Assembly: GCA_043801445.1 (NCBI GenBank)
Contig: JAZDMB010000038.1
Location: 10,071-74,070, forward strand
From: JAZDFP01 sp043801445
Lineage (GTDB): Bacteria > Planctomycetota > MHYJ01 > JACQXL01
Length of the DNA stretch: 64,000 nucleotides
Direction of reading: 5' to 3'
Made by a program: the position numbers and the translations under genes. How positions within the stretch are numbered: the stretch's first letter is position 1; the number at the start of each line of letters is the position of its first letter. This document shows, in pieces, positions 7,455 to 16,019 of the stretch. Below the pieces are notes generated by a model that worked only from the letters and a program-made list of their open reading frames with translations, was not told where the DNA came from and ran no database searches.

Positions 7455-9053
7455 TCAATGGGATAGCAATATTTCATAGAAATGCGAAATTGATTTATCG
7501 GGATTTTCCTGGTCATATGGTATAATTATATCTGACTTGCCATCATTATTTATATCCGAAATATAAGATTTTCCTGCTAGTTTGAATTTCTTATTAACAG
7601 ATAGCAAATCTATTGATGCCGATAAAGATCTGCTGAATATTTGAGATTTATCACCTAAATATATTTCAAGACTTCCATCTTTTACTCCGGAAATTAATAG
7701 GTCTTTAATTCCATCTCCGTTAAAATCACCTTCTAAATTCCAGAGATGGGGAATTTGAATCTTGATTTCAGAGCGTTTCCCGACAAGCAGAGGTCCAGCG
7801 TATGAAAAGGAAAATGGTAATTTCATGGTGCGTATATAATCCGGACTTTTAGGGTAAGGTGAGGTTGATGTGTTTTGTGTCGGACGAGCTAAATATACCG
7901 CTATTTCCCATTCAAGCATCTGTCCCAGAATCGCCTGTAGGCCACCCATTATTCCTAACTTATTCATCTGAACCAATACTAAATCATTTAATGAATCATT
8001 ATTTAAATCAATTAAATCGTTTTTTATAATCCAACTATTAGTCCTTATTATTTGAGTAGGCGTATTAGAGTAGAGCGTGGGGCTTAGAGCATAAAAATGC
8101 TCTATGCTATTTGCTCCATTATTCCTCAAAGTGCTGTATCGGTTTAAATAGATATAAATTGTTCCGTCATTATTATTAGCACAAATAACATCAGCGCAAC
8201 TATCATTATTTATATCCTTAATAAGTTGCGAATCACTTTCTGAAGCATCTAATAAACAACCGATATCTTTAAACTTCTGTTTTTCCTTACCTGCCCTACT
8301 GTCAGATTGGTCTGGTTCATTCAGCAGATACCCATAAATCTTATTTTGTTTTAGCACAATAAAATCATTGTACTTATCATTATTAAGATCAGCAAAAACA
8401 AAATACGGCAGGCTTGCTTCTGTAATTAACGGCTCAAAAATACTGCTGTTATTCCAATATATATTAGAGGTCATCGGTAAATGAATTTCTTCTGCCTGAT
8501 AAGTATCGTTAACCAAAAAAAATTTATTGGTATCAGGTATAACCATCATACTTTTGTCCTTATCTAAATTAAAAATGAAGTTTTTATGAAGTGGCACATC
8601 AAAAACCTCATCCCTGAAAATAGTTGAAGTGGGGAATAATAAAGTAGAAGTAATGGGCTGGAGCTTTTTGCCTGATATATTTAATTCTATCGGTAATGAA
8701 CTAATACCTTTGGAACTAACGTAAATAAGACCTTGTTTATTTACAATGCCAAACATACAAACATCATCCGGCAGGTGATAAATTGAATTTTGTATGAGAC
8801 TTTCCCCTGTTGATGACTGCAGAACATATATAATTAGATCTCTATTTTGTTGGAACAAGATTTCCTGTATACCGTCATTGTTAAGGTCTTTTAGAATAAC
8901 ATCATTAACCGTCCCTTTTATTTCGATACTCTGCTGACTAAATTGCGACGGAATCTTCTCGGCATACAGACCAGCTCCGATGTTAACGTCGGGGTCAGAT
9001 AGGAATATACTGCTAATAAATACGATTAATAGGAAAAGTTTATGTTCTTTCAT
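7455..9053 (-). CDS. Exported FG-GAP/VCBS-type repeat protein
   Basis: Secreted or surface protein of about 532 residues. The likely start is the ATG at 9053, which gives MKEHKLFLLIVFISSIFLS, a clear signal peptide; an earlier in-frame ATG at 9131 would add a poorly hydrophobic stretch encoded by repeat sequence. The mature part contains repeated calcium-binding-like D-x-N-x-D-G motifs (DLNNDGIQEILF, DLNNDKYNDFIV, DINNDSCADVIC, DLNNDSLNDLVL, DFNGDGIKDLLI, DINNDGKSDIII), diagnostic of FG-GAP/integrin-like beta-propeller blades. About six or seven blades can be counted. Ligand and function are unknown. Confidence 0.85.
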   Translation of the reverse strand: MKEHKLFLLIVFISSIFLSDPDVNIGAGLYAEKIPSQFSQQSIEIKGTVNDVILKDLNNDGIQEILFQQNRDLIIYVLQSSTGESLIQNSIYHLPDDVCMFGIVNKQGLIYVSSKGISSLPIELNISGKKLQPITSTLLFPTSTIFRDEVFDVPLHKNFIFNLDKDKSMMVIPDTNKFFLVNDTYQAEEIHLPMTSNIYWNNSSIFEPLITEASLPYFVFADLNNDKYNDFIVLKQNKIYGYLLNEPDQSDSRAGKEKQKFKDIGCLLDASESDSQLIKDINNDSCADVICANNNDGTIYIYLNRYSTLRNNGANSIEHFYALSPTLYSNTPTQIIRTNSWIIKNDLIDLNNDSLNDLVLVQMNKLGIMGGLQAILGQMLEWEIAVYLARPTQNTSTSPYPKSPDYIRTMKLPFSFSYAGPLLVGKRSEIKIQIPHLWNLEGDFNGDGIKDLLISGVKDGSLEIYLGDKSQIFSRSLSASIDLLSVNKKFKLAGKSYISDINNDGKSDIIIPYDQENPDKSISHFYEILLSH

Positions 9054-9322
9054 TGTAATCATCATATTACTAATTAATTTGTAATTTGACAAGTAAACTT
9101 TGTAACTTCTGCCACGAAGGCATAAAGACACGAATAGGAAGTACTTTAGTACTAAGTACTCTAGTATTATTTTGGTGTTTTAGTGTCTTGTCTCTATGGG
9201 CTATCCAAGGGCTACAACGGGATCCCGACAGACTGTGTCGGGAGTGGCAAATTTTATTTATGCTCGTAGGGTATACTTTCCTAATCCTCAACCTTCCCGT
9301 CTATTCTGCCGATAAAATAATT

Positions 9323-10393
9323 ATGTCTAATAATGATTATATTAAACAATTTTTGGATTATATTACTTCTGTTCGGAATTATTCTCCGGAAACAACCCGC
9401 TCTTATCGTCACGACCTGTTGCAGTTCAATCGTTTTCTGGAAACCGAATTCTCTTGCCCCGTTAGAAAGAGCACGAATGAGGATGAAGTTCTAAGTGATA
9501 AATTAAAACATAATAGGGTGCTTTCTAACGGGCTGGGAAGCCTTCACACCCCTGCGGGGTGCAAGTCAAATGTTGCTACTGCTCCTACTGATTTTTCCCA
9601 GATAACCAATCTGGTCATCCGTTCATATTTGGTATTTTTGAAACAGCAGAATTATCAAAAAACATCGTTGGCTCTTAAGGTTGCCACGCTCAAGTCATTC
9701 TTTAAGTTTCTTAATCAGAAAAGAATCATCGAAAATAATCCGCTTGTCCTGATACGTTCACCGAGAATTGATAAAAGACTCCCTGACTTTCTGACCGAGT
9801 CTGAGACGAAAGATATGATTGCCCAGCCTCGTACACATCCTCCGCAATTTCGCCCTAATGAGGGGAAATTAATATCGTTGCGGGACACGGTTATTTTAGA
9901 ATTGCTTTACAGTTGCGGTCTGCGGGTTTCTGAATTAGTGCGATTGAGAATCAGAGATATTGACTTCAATTCATCTATTGCCCACATTTATGGTAAGGGT
10001 AGACAGGAAAGACTGGTCCCGATAGGTAGTTATGCTCTTCAATCCATAGGAAATTATCTTGAGGCAAGAACAAAAGAAAGTAAAAACATTGAACAAAGTT
10101 CTTGTTTATTCCTCAATCGTTTCGGCAAACCTCTATCAGACCGCAGTGTGCGTAATGAAATTGCCCGCTACCGTATCAGTACAGGATTAACCAGTAAAAG
10201 AATCTCTCCTCACACATTCAGGCATACCTTTGCCACACATATGTTAGACCGCGGCGCTGATTTACGCAGTGTCCAGGAACTACTGGGTCACAAAAATATC
10301 TCTACCACCCAGATTTATACCCATGTTACGACCAATCGTCTCAAGGAAATCTATAACAATGCTCATCCCCGGGCGCGCAAATCTAAATTATAG
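9323..10393 (+). CDS. XerC/XerD-type tyrosine recombinase with in-frame repeat insertion
   Basis: Site-specific recombinase, likely the chromosome-dimer-resolving XerC/D enzyme. The start at 9323 gives MSNNDYIKQFLDYITSVRNY, the usual N-terminus; an upstream ATG at 9086 adds repeat-derived sequence. Catalytic residues are visible: Arg in YSCGLRVSELV, Lys in GKGRQERLVP, HTFRHTFATHML (His-x-x-Arg), and GHKNISTTQIYTHV with the His and nucleophilic Tyr. Between two helices of the SAM-like N-terminal domain an extra ~45 residues (PVRKSTNEDEV... to ...CKSNVATAP) are encoded by a 75-bp inverted-ended element plus a second palindrome. The frame stays open, so the enzyme may be active with an enlarged loop. 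Confidence 0.9.
   Translation: MSNNDYIKQFLDYITSVRNYSPETTRSYRHDLLQFNRFLETEFSCPVRKSTNEDEVLSDKLKHNRVLSNGLGSLHTPAGCKSNVATAPTDFSQITNLVIRSYLVFLKQQNYQKTSLALKVATLKSFFKFLNQKRIIENNPLVLIRSPRIDKRLPDFLTESETKDMIAQPRTHPPQFRPNEGKLISLRDTVILELLYSCGLRVSELVRLRIRDIDFNSSIAHIYGKGRQERLVPIGSYALQSIGNYLEARTKESKNIEQSSCLFLNRFGKPLSDRSVRNEIARYRISTGLTSKRISPHTFRHTFATHMLDRGADLRSVQELLGHKNISTTQIYTHVTTNRLKEIYNNAHPRARKSKL
9458..9532. repeat. 75-bp inverted-ended element, copy C
   Basis: Ends CCCGTTAGAAAG and CTTTCTAACGGG are perfect 12-bp inverted repeats. The interior is closely related to copies at 3404-3478 and 3942-4017. It is translated in frame as PVRKSTNEDEV... inside the recombinase, in the same frame as copy A in the GspJ-like leader. 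A second palindrome (CACCCCTGCGGGGTG, about 9547-9561) follows. Confidence 0.85.
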
Positions 10394-10395
10394 CA

Positions 10396-10502
10396 ACCAC
10401 AGATACACACGGATAAACACGGATTTTTTAATATCTGTGTTAATCAAAACTAAGGATAAACTTAGATTAATTATCTGTGTCCATCTGTGTTAATCTGTGG
10501 TT
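10396..10502. repeat. Dispersed inverted repeat (CCACAGAT family)
   Basis: Starts CCACAGATACACACGGATAA and ends TCTGTGTTAATCTGTGG, inverted relative to each other, with ATCTGTGTTAAT in the middle. Related sequence is found at 24801-24894, and single arms near 14738, 60196 and 61837. Noncoding; directly follows the recombinase gene. Confidence 0.7.
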
Positions 10503-10540
10503 TCGAAGTTTTCTTGCGTACGGGCGTTAAATCTTGGTGT

Positions 10541-11791
10541 TTATTTTAAGAAAAAGTATAACCAGCATATCGCAATTGCACTAATAAAAACGATTAACAC
10601 AATCGGCACAAGATACTTATATACTTTCATTAGTGATGACTTATAGTATTGATTGGTTAGAATCAAGCATAGATGAAGCGGCGAGAGCATAATGCCGCTG
10701 ATTCCTGAAACATAAGCCAGCATAGCCATAGGCAGAATATCCATCCCGTTCGGAATAATGGTGGTAAAGATTATCGGAAATGTTATTCCCACGAATGCCA
10801 CAGTCATACCAGTCAGCAACCCCACAATCAAAGGCAATAATATGACGGATAACATCATATAGATAAATGGTATCTGATTACCCTGACCGTTATTGAAGAA
10901 TTTACTGAGGTCTGTGGTTAATGTGCTGGATTGGAGGATTCCGCTAAAAACCATTACGCTTATGACGATAAATATCATTTGATAAACATGCACCTTGGCA
11001 AAGATAACTTTCAAAATACTCTTTAATCCTAATTGCCTTTTAATCAGAGCCGTTAAAATAATCCATTCCAGACTAATCAAAAGAGAGATAAGCATAGGCA
11101 GGCGAACTGCCAGAAACGAAATGATAATAATACCTATGGGGAGAAGCAGATAACCCATTTTGATTAGCCCCCGGAAATTAAATTTATGGCGTGATGATGT
11201 ATTTATTATCTTTATGCCAGGGAAGATAATGAGCATTCCGCTGATGAACGAAATAATAATAAAAGGCGACTGGAAAACAGAAAGAGTATTAAGGTTGACT
11301 TTGGCTAATCCGGCAGCCAGCACCAGTCCCGGATATAAGGGCCAGGCATATTCCCAGATGTGCCTGAACCAATAATTAATCAGTGTTTTCTTATGGGCCG
11401 GAATGGATTCATCGCCTACGCCATCCATCAACGGCGCCGTGAATAATGCGCCGCCTGGCATCGGTAATAAACCAACCACTACCGGCAAAATCGTATAGGT
11501 CAGACGATGTAATCCGAAAGTTTCTACTATTAATTTGCTTAAGGCGGTTAATTGGCCCGATTCCTGAAGCAACTCCGAGAAAATCAGGATGACTCCGACA
11601 ATCCCGACCAACGAAACAGTTTCTCCGGCACGCAAAGCGCCAACCACAGAATCTCCTATTCCCCGGATACTAAGATTAAACCATATCCCTAATAGAAAAC
11701 CTGTAATAAGAATAGAAATACTGAAAGGAATCTTCAGGCGGAGCAATAACACTATTAATAAAAACAGCAAACTGATTTTTAATATTACCAT
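10541..11791 (-). CDS. DUF401-family integral membrane protein (permease-like)
   Basis: A 416-residue polytopic membrane protein with about ten hydrophobic segments, beginning MVILKISLLFLLIVLLLRLK. Motifs such as LPMPGGALFTAPLMD and the GIMLSPLHLCLIL stretch resemble the DUF401 family, distantly related to gluconate/ion-type permeases. The substrate is unknown. It stands alone on the minus strand, with a dispersed repeat downstream and an 829-bp gene-free region upstream. Confidence 0.72.
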   Translation of the reverse strand: MVILKISLLFLLIVLLLRLKIPFSISILITGFLLGIWFNLSIRGIGDSVVGALRAGETVSLVGIVGVILIFSELLQESGQLTALSKLIVETFGLHRLTYTILPVVVGLLPMPGGALFTAPLMDGVGDESIPAHKKTLINYWFRHIWEYAWPLYPGLVLAAGLAKVNLNTLSVFQSPFIIISFISGMLIIFPGIKIINTSSRHKFNFRGLIKMGYLLLPIGIIIISFLAVRLPMLISLLISLEWIILTALIKRQLGLKSILKVIFAKVHVYQMIFIVISVMVFSGILQSSTLTTDLSKFFNNGQGNQIPFIYMMLSVILLPLIVGLLTGMTVAFVGITFPIIFTTIIPNGMDILPMAMLAYVSGISGIMLSPLHLCLILTNQYYKSSLMKVYKYLVPIVLIVFISAIAICWLYFFLK

Positions 11792-12220
11792 CTTATTCCA
11801 ATAAACCGATTAATATTTTGTTTAATCCGCTAACTCAGTTTACTTATTTTTCTAATTTGGTCAAATTAATCATATAGTGTAACAAGGTCATATTCTGAAT
11901 ATCCCGTTAGGGATGTTTGATATTCTAATCGGAATCAGTTATATCAAATATAATGGGGCGCTGATTTGTCCAGCTTTCAGCAGGGCAAATACGCAGATTA
12001 ATAGGATACGGGATAACATAAACTTTTTAGTATAGAGATAAAGATTTAGCCTTGAAAATAGTTTATGGTTCGACAAGCTCGCCATTAAGTTCAATCCCGA
12101 GCCTGCCGAGGGATAAAAGATAAAAAGTTTAGGTTTCAATAGAGATTTTCATGAATTCATTGTTTATAACCGTTTGATATTATTATAGTTATAATACAGT
12201 GATAATTCAGGCGGTGGAGG

Positions 12221-12562
12221 GTAGGGTATTCTCCCATACCCAACAATTACAAATAGTGCACCATTGAGTGAGTATTACTTACTATTCTACCTAATAATAA
12301 AACTTATTCCAGTTAGTGCGTTTGAATATGCCTCGTAATAGTAAGTCTCTTACCGGACGGTGTCAGGGAGTGTCCCAGGTAATTGCAGTAGTATGCCTGT
12401 CAATGCGTCTTGATATGCGATAGCCGTCCCCTTAAACGCAAGGTAGTATGCCTTGAAATAGCGGATCCTATTCTTGTAAGTAACGGATAGTATCCTATGA
12501 AATAGCAGATGATATACATTTAAGCTAGAGGAGGTATACTAATAAATCGCTCGTAGCATACT
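12221..12562. repeat. Degenerate 22-bp periodic array 1
   Basis: Lies in an 829-bp gene-free interval (11792-12620). TATG/TATC/TATA cores recur at 12392, 12414, 12447, 12469, 12491, 12513 and 12535, with CATA at 12557: steps of 22 bp with one step of 33. Read on the minus strand the units (such as GGATCCGCTATTTCAAGG) resemble those of array 2 (ATCCTATCGGCTATAAGG). The left boundary, read on the minus strand, has GGGTATGGGAGAATACCC, reminiscent of the GC-rich cap of the other arrays. No convincing gene is present in the rest of the interval; 12060-12120 holds a dispersed palindrome. Confidence 0.65.
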
Positions 12563-12620
12563 AAGGAAATAAAGTTAAGAAGTTATAATAAAATCGTGTT
12601 TTGATATGATGTAAATGGGG

Positions 12621-14594
12621 TTAGTATACCCTGATAGGCATTACCACGGTTTGCTTGCCTTCAAGGGCCAAACGACGCTGGAGCCGGAATGCGGTTTCGT
12701 TATGCAATAGGTAAGTAAAGATATTCTCATTCTTAAAGATTAATTTGCTGACAAAAAAAATAGATCTCGGATATTCCTTATGAATCTGATTGCATATATC
12801 TGTCAGGGTTTCAATGGCGCTTACTGATACGTCAAATCTGTATTCAGCATAAAAACCGAAGTCATTAGCCATCCTGATATATTTTTTCATATCTTCTTCG
12901 GTGTTGTGACGGAGGTTTTCCACTTCGTTAATTCCCTTAAACTGTCCGGTATCCAATTCGCCTACGCAAACAAAGACAATTCTTTGAAATATCTTTGGGA
13001 ATAATTTTTCTATAGAGAAGAAGTTGTGGATACCGAATCCATTAAAGCCGCTGACTAGGATCACAGCCGTAGGTTCTTCAGGTGCAATAGTTGCTGGTAC
13101 TGGTTTAAGATTTTCCAGCCGGGGCATATTTACCAGGATATCATCTAATCTCTTGAGAGCTTGTTTGGTTGCAACATAGTGTTTTTTGATAAAGAAAGCC
13201 ACCATAATAAATCCTGAGGTTATTACTAATGTCAACCAACCGCCTTCAAAGAATTTGAAACTTATGAGTATTATTAAAACGGTTGAGGTTAGTAAAAATC
13301 CAATCAGATTGATAGAAAATTTACCCAGCCAGTGACTATTTTCTTTTCTGACTTGAATCCAGTGCCGGCACATTCCGAATTGGGAAAGAGAGAATGTAAT
13401 AAAGACATTGATACTGTATAGAACGATAAGAAAAGCAACCTGGCCTTTGGTAATAATCATAATGACAATGGAACTAAATCCCATAAAGAGGATACCGTTG
13501 GCTACAGTTAGACGTTCACTTAGGTGGGAAAAGCGTCTGGGCATCCAGTAATCCAAAGACATATTAGCCAGAACCTGAGGACCACCGATAAATCCGGTTT
13601 GTGCGGCAACAAACAACAAAGTGCCTTCAGAAATAAGTGTTAGGATGACTAACCAGCTACCCAAGGGGGTATTCCAAGTTTGGATTATCTTTTCAAATAA
13701 TGAGGCATTAAGCGTTTTGCCCGGTGTTCTGGCGATATTAAAAAGGCCATAGAAGATTAATAGACCGCCTGATAGAAGCGCAAGTGAAAGCGCCATATAA
13801 ATCATTGTTCTTTTGCCGGTCTGCGGTTTCGGGTCGCGTAAGGTAGGCATGGCATTGCTGACTGCTTCTATACCCGTATAAGTGCCTGCACCGTGGCTAT
13901 ATGATTTCAGGATTATTAAAATCAGCGCCCAAACTCCGATATTCTGAACCATTCCTTTGGTTTGAGGAATAGTATTAATTAAAAAAGTCGGTAAAGTATT
14001 CGTGCTTTGTAACAGTGCCGCACCAACCATAATTAGATGTGTAATAATAAAAGCAATAAAAATGGGAAATAGGATGGTGATGGATTCTTTAACACCGCGC
14101 AGATTCAGAATCATCAGGATACAAACCATCAGAATAGAACAGATGAGTTTATAAGATTGTAAATATGGTGGTAAGAAACTGAAGAGAGCATCCATACCGC
14201 TGACTACAGAAACGGCAATAGTTAAAATATAATCTATAACCAGGGCACTACCGGCGATTACTCCAGCCGAGGGATTTATTAATTTTGTGGCTACAACATA
14301 ACCACCACCACCAAGAGGAAAAAGTTCTATAATCTGGTTGTAAGAAAGAGTGATAATGCCAATGGTTAAAGCTGTAGCGATTGCCAGATAAACCGCCAGA
14401 AAACCATTATTAGCAAGGACAACAAACGCTTCTTCAGGACCGTAGCAGGATGATGTTAGCCCGTCAGCGCCTAAGCCGACCCATGCTAATAATGCAATCA
14501 GCGAAATCCGTCGAAAGATTTGAGGGTCAAAAGGATTTTTCGCTTTACCTATAACAAAAGATTTAATATCTTGCCATTTCATTTCAAGAATCAA
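12621..14594 (-). CDS. APC-superfamily transporter, KimA (YdaO)-like
   Basis: A 657-residue inner-membrane transporter with about twelve hydrophobic segments and a soluble C-terminal domain of roughly 170 residues. The segment GADGLTSSCYGPEEAFVVL near residues 42-61 corresponds to the SSxxYGPEE motif of KimA/YdaO-type potassium importers in the APC superfamily. The C-terminal part (PTAVILVSGFNGFGIHNF...) looks like a universal-stress-protein-like fold, also present in KimA. Potassium as substrate is an inference; amino-acid transport remains possible. No c-di-AMP (ydaO-type) leader is recognisable upstream, only repeat sequence. Confidence 0.7.
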   Translation of the reverse strand: MILEMKWQDIKSFVIGKAKNPFDPQIFRRISLIALLAWVGLGADGLTSSCYGPEEAFVVLANNGFLAVYLAIATALTIGIITLSYNQIIELFPLGGGGYVVATKLINPSAGVIAGSALVIDYILTIAVSVVSGMDALFSFLPPYLQSYKLICSILMVCILMILNLRGVKESITILFPIFIAFIITHLIMVGAALLQSTNTLPTFLINTIPQTKGMVQNIGVWALILIILKSYSHGAGTYTGIEAVSNAMPTLRDPKPQTGKRTMIYMALSLALLSGGLLIFYGLFNIARTPGKTLNASLFEKIIQTWNTPLGSWLVILTLISEGTLLFVAAQTGFIGGPQVLANMSLDYWMPRRFSHLSERLTVANGILFMGFSSIVIMIITKGQVAFLIVLYSINVFITFSLSQFGMCRHWIQVRKENSHWLGKFSINLIGFLLTSTVLIILISFKFFEGGWLTLVITSGFIMVAFFIKKHYVATKQALKRLDDILVNMPRLENLKPVPATIAPEEPTAVILVSGFNGFGIHNFFSIEKLFPKIFQRIVFVCVGELDTGQFKGINEVENLRHNTEEDMKKYIRMANDFGFYAEYRFDVSVSAIETLTDICNQIHKEYPRSIFFVSKLIFKNENIFTYLLHNETAFRLQRRLALEGKQTVVMPIRVY

Positions 14595-14599
14595 AATAG

Positions 14600-14670
14600 T
14601 AAGCGGATTAAGCGGATTTATCGGATTAAACGGAAATCCGCCTTATCCGTTCAATTCGTTTAACAGGTTG
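14600..14670. repeat. Dispersed inverted repeat (GCGGATT family)
   Basis: GTAAGCGGATTAAGCGGATT followed by ATCCGCCTTATCCG and CGTTTAAC in inverted orientation. The same type of sequence occurs at 27433-27518. It occupies most of the 5' leader of the KimA-like gene. Confidence 0.6.
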
Positions 14671-14786
14671 GGTAGGTTAACTAAATATAATGTATAAATT
14701 GGGAGTTTTAGTCAACAAAATCAGAATTCAATTTAAGCCACAGATTACACAGATTAAATCTATAAAATCCTTGGCTCCGTGTTGTT

Positions 14787-16019
14787 CTATTTGTTGTCTT
14801 TAGGATTTTCTTCAGTTGGTTGATTAGAACCATCGGTTCCCGTTGTGACTCTTTTGAGGGTAGGAGTAGCTCTTTTTAAGAAAAGAATGGCAAAGCAGGT
14901 ATCAACCATCATTTCGCTGAATCTGTCATCTGCACCTTGGTTCCATGCGCCGCCCTTCTGTTGATTTTTAACGAGATAGACTGAACCGCTTTGATACCAA
15001 TTACAATCTCCTATTTTTTCCGTATCCAGTATTGCTCCGACCCGTTCTAAACCGTAGATATAATAATATTGCCACCAGTCAGGCATATCAAAGAATAATG
15101 CGCCTGGATTAGTGCTGAATGTTATATTTTTGGCTAACCAGTCGAGTCCTTTCTGGATTGCCGGGTCATTTTTATAATCTTCTTTCAGATAACATTTTGC
15201 AATAGTTAAACTTACGACACCGGCTACTGTCATACTCCCATAAGAAGCGGGATTATTCATTACGTCTCTCTTGCTGGAATATGACCACCCTCCATCCGGT
15301 AATTGGTCTTTCACTAAAAAATCAGTAACGTCCTTCCATGTTTCCTGTGGGATGGTAATGCCGCAACGGGCAGCAGCACGTAAACCTAATAATGCATAAT
15401 GGGTATTGGAATTATCACCGTCGTTAGGCCTTTGGTTATTATTACGTTTTATTTCAAATCCTTTTGTTGGCGGAGTAATCCTCTTTTTAATGTCACCCGT
15501 GCCGCCGGTAATGACTTCTATTATTTCCGGCGTTCCGGTAGGAACAGGATGCTCATCTTTTCCTTTTTTATAAGTGGTATCATAGCTCCATTGTCCATTA
15601 AGTGCCTGATAATTGACAAGTGCTTGAGCGCATTCGGCAATCTGTTCTTGATATTTTTCCCGGTCAATTAGTTCTAAAACCATAGCTTTCAAAGCCACAT
15701 TATATGTGGCAGCAAGCGGTTCATTTATCATTAGGTCTATCCAGTTTTTCAATATCGGGTCTTTCAAATCTACGCCTGCATGAATCAGGGTAAGGACAAC
15801 AAGTTCTATTGTTTTCGTTCCTCGTCCGAATTTCTTTTTCATTAGATAATCAACAGCTTTTTTAACCGCTTCATCAATCTGTTTTTGGTCTACACTTCCG
15901 GTAGGAGGAGGCGGAACTTTATGTTGAGGCGGTGTTTTATCTTTGGCAGATGAGTTAGATGATATGAAAACAATAGAGAATAAAATTATGATAGCTATAA
16001 ATAAATATGTCTTCTTCAT
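14787..16019 (-). CDS. Exported alpha/alpha-toroid (squalene-cyclase-like repeat) protein
   Basis: Secreted 410-residue protein: the signal peptide MKKTYLFIAIIILFSIVFIS is followed by a proline-rich linker (PPQHKVPPPPTGS) and prenyltransferase/squalene-oxidase-type repeats. Typical repeat motifs are LNGQWSYD, LPDGGWSYSS and QQKGGAWNQG. The conserved stretch DGDNSNTHYALLGLRAA recurs in the 48095 gene as DYDNSCTQYALLGLRA. A cytosolic terpene cyclase is unlikely because the protein is exported and lacks a full DxDD motif; a binding or scaffolding role is a guess. Its ATG overlaps the stop of the gene at 16016 (ATGA), so the two are probably coupled. Confidence 0.8.
   Translation of the reverse strand: MKKTYLFIAIIILFSIVFISSNSSAKDKTPPQHKVPPPPTGSVDQKQIDEAVKKAVDYLMKKKFGRGTKTIELVVLTLIHAGVDLKDPILKNWIDLMINEPLAATYNVALKAMVLELIDREKYQEQIAECAQALVNYQALNGQWSYDTTYKKGKDEHPVPTGTPEIIEVITGGTGDIKKRITPPTKGFEIKRNNNQRPNDGDNSNTHYALLGLRAAARCGITIPQETWKDVTDFLVKDQLPDGGWSYSSKRDVMNNPASYGSMTVAGVVSLTIAKCYLKEDYKNDPAIQKGLDWLAKNITFSTNPGALFFDMPDWWQYYYIYGLERVGAILDTEKIGDCNWYQSGSVYLVKNQQKGGAWNQGADDRFSEMMVDTCFAILFLKRATPTLKRVTTGTDGSNQPTEENPKDNK

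Noticed and set aside
9086..9322. N-terminal extension of the recombinase from an ATG at 9086
   Set aside because: The region is made of dispersed repeat and palindrome sequence (for example GATCCCGACAGACTGTGTCG), whereas the start at 9323 matches the family N-terminus.
11939..12139. Small minus-strand open frame (66 codons)
   Set aside because: It overlaps a dispersed palindrome near 12070-12120, has no clear ribosome-binding site and no recognisable features.
14595..14786. A c-di-AMP (ydaO-type) riboswitch before the KimA-like gene
   Set aside because: The leader is filled by a dispersed inverted repeat and shows no recognisable aptamer core.
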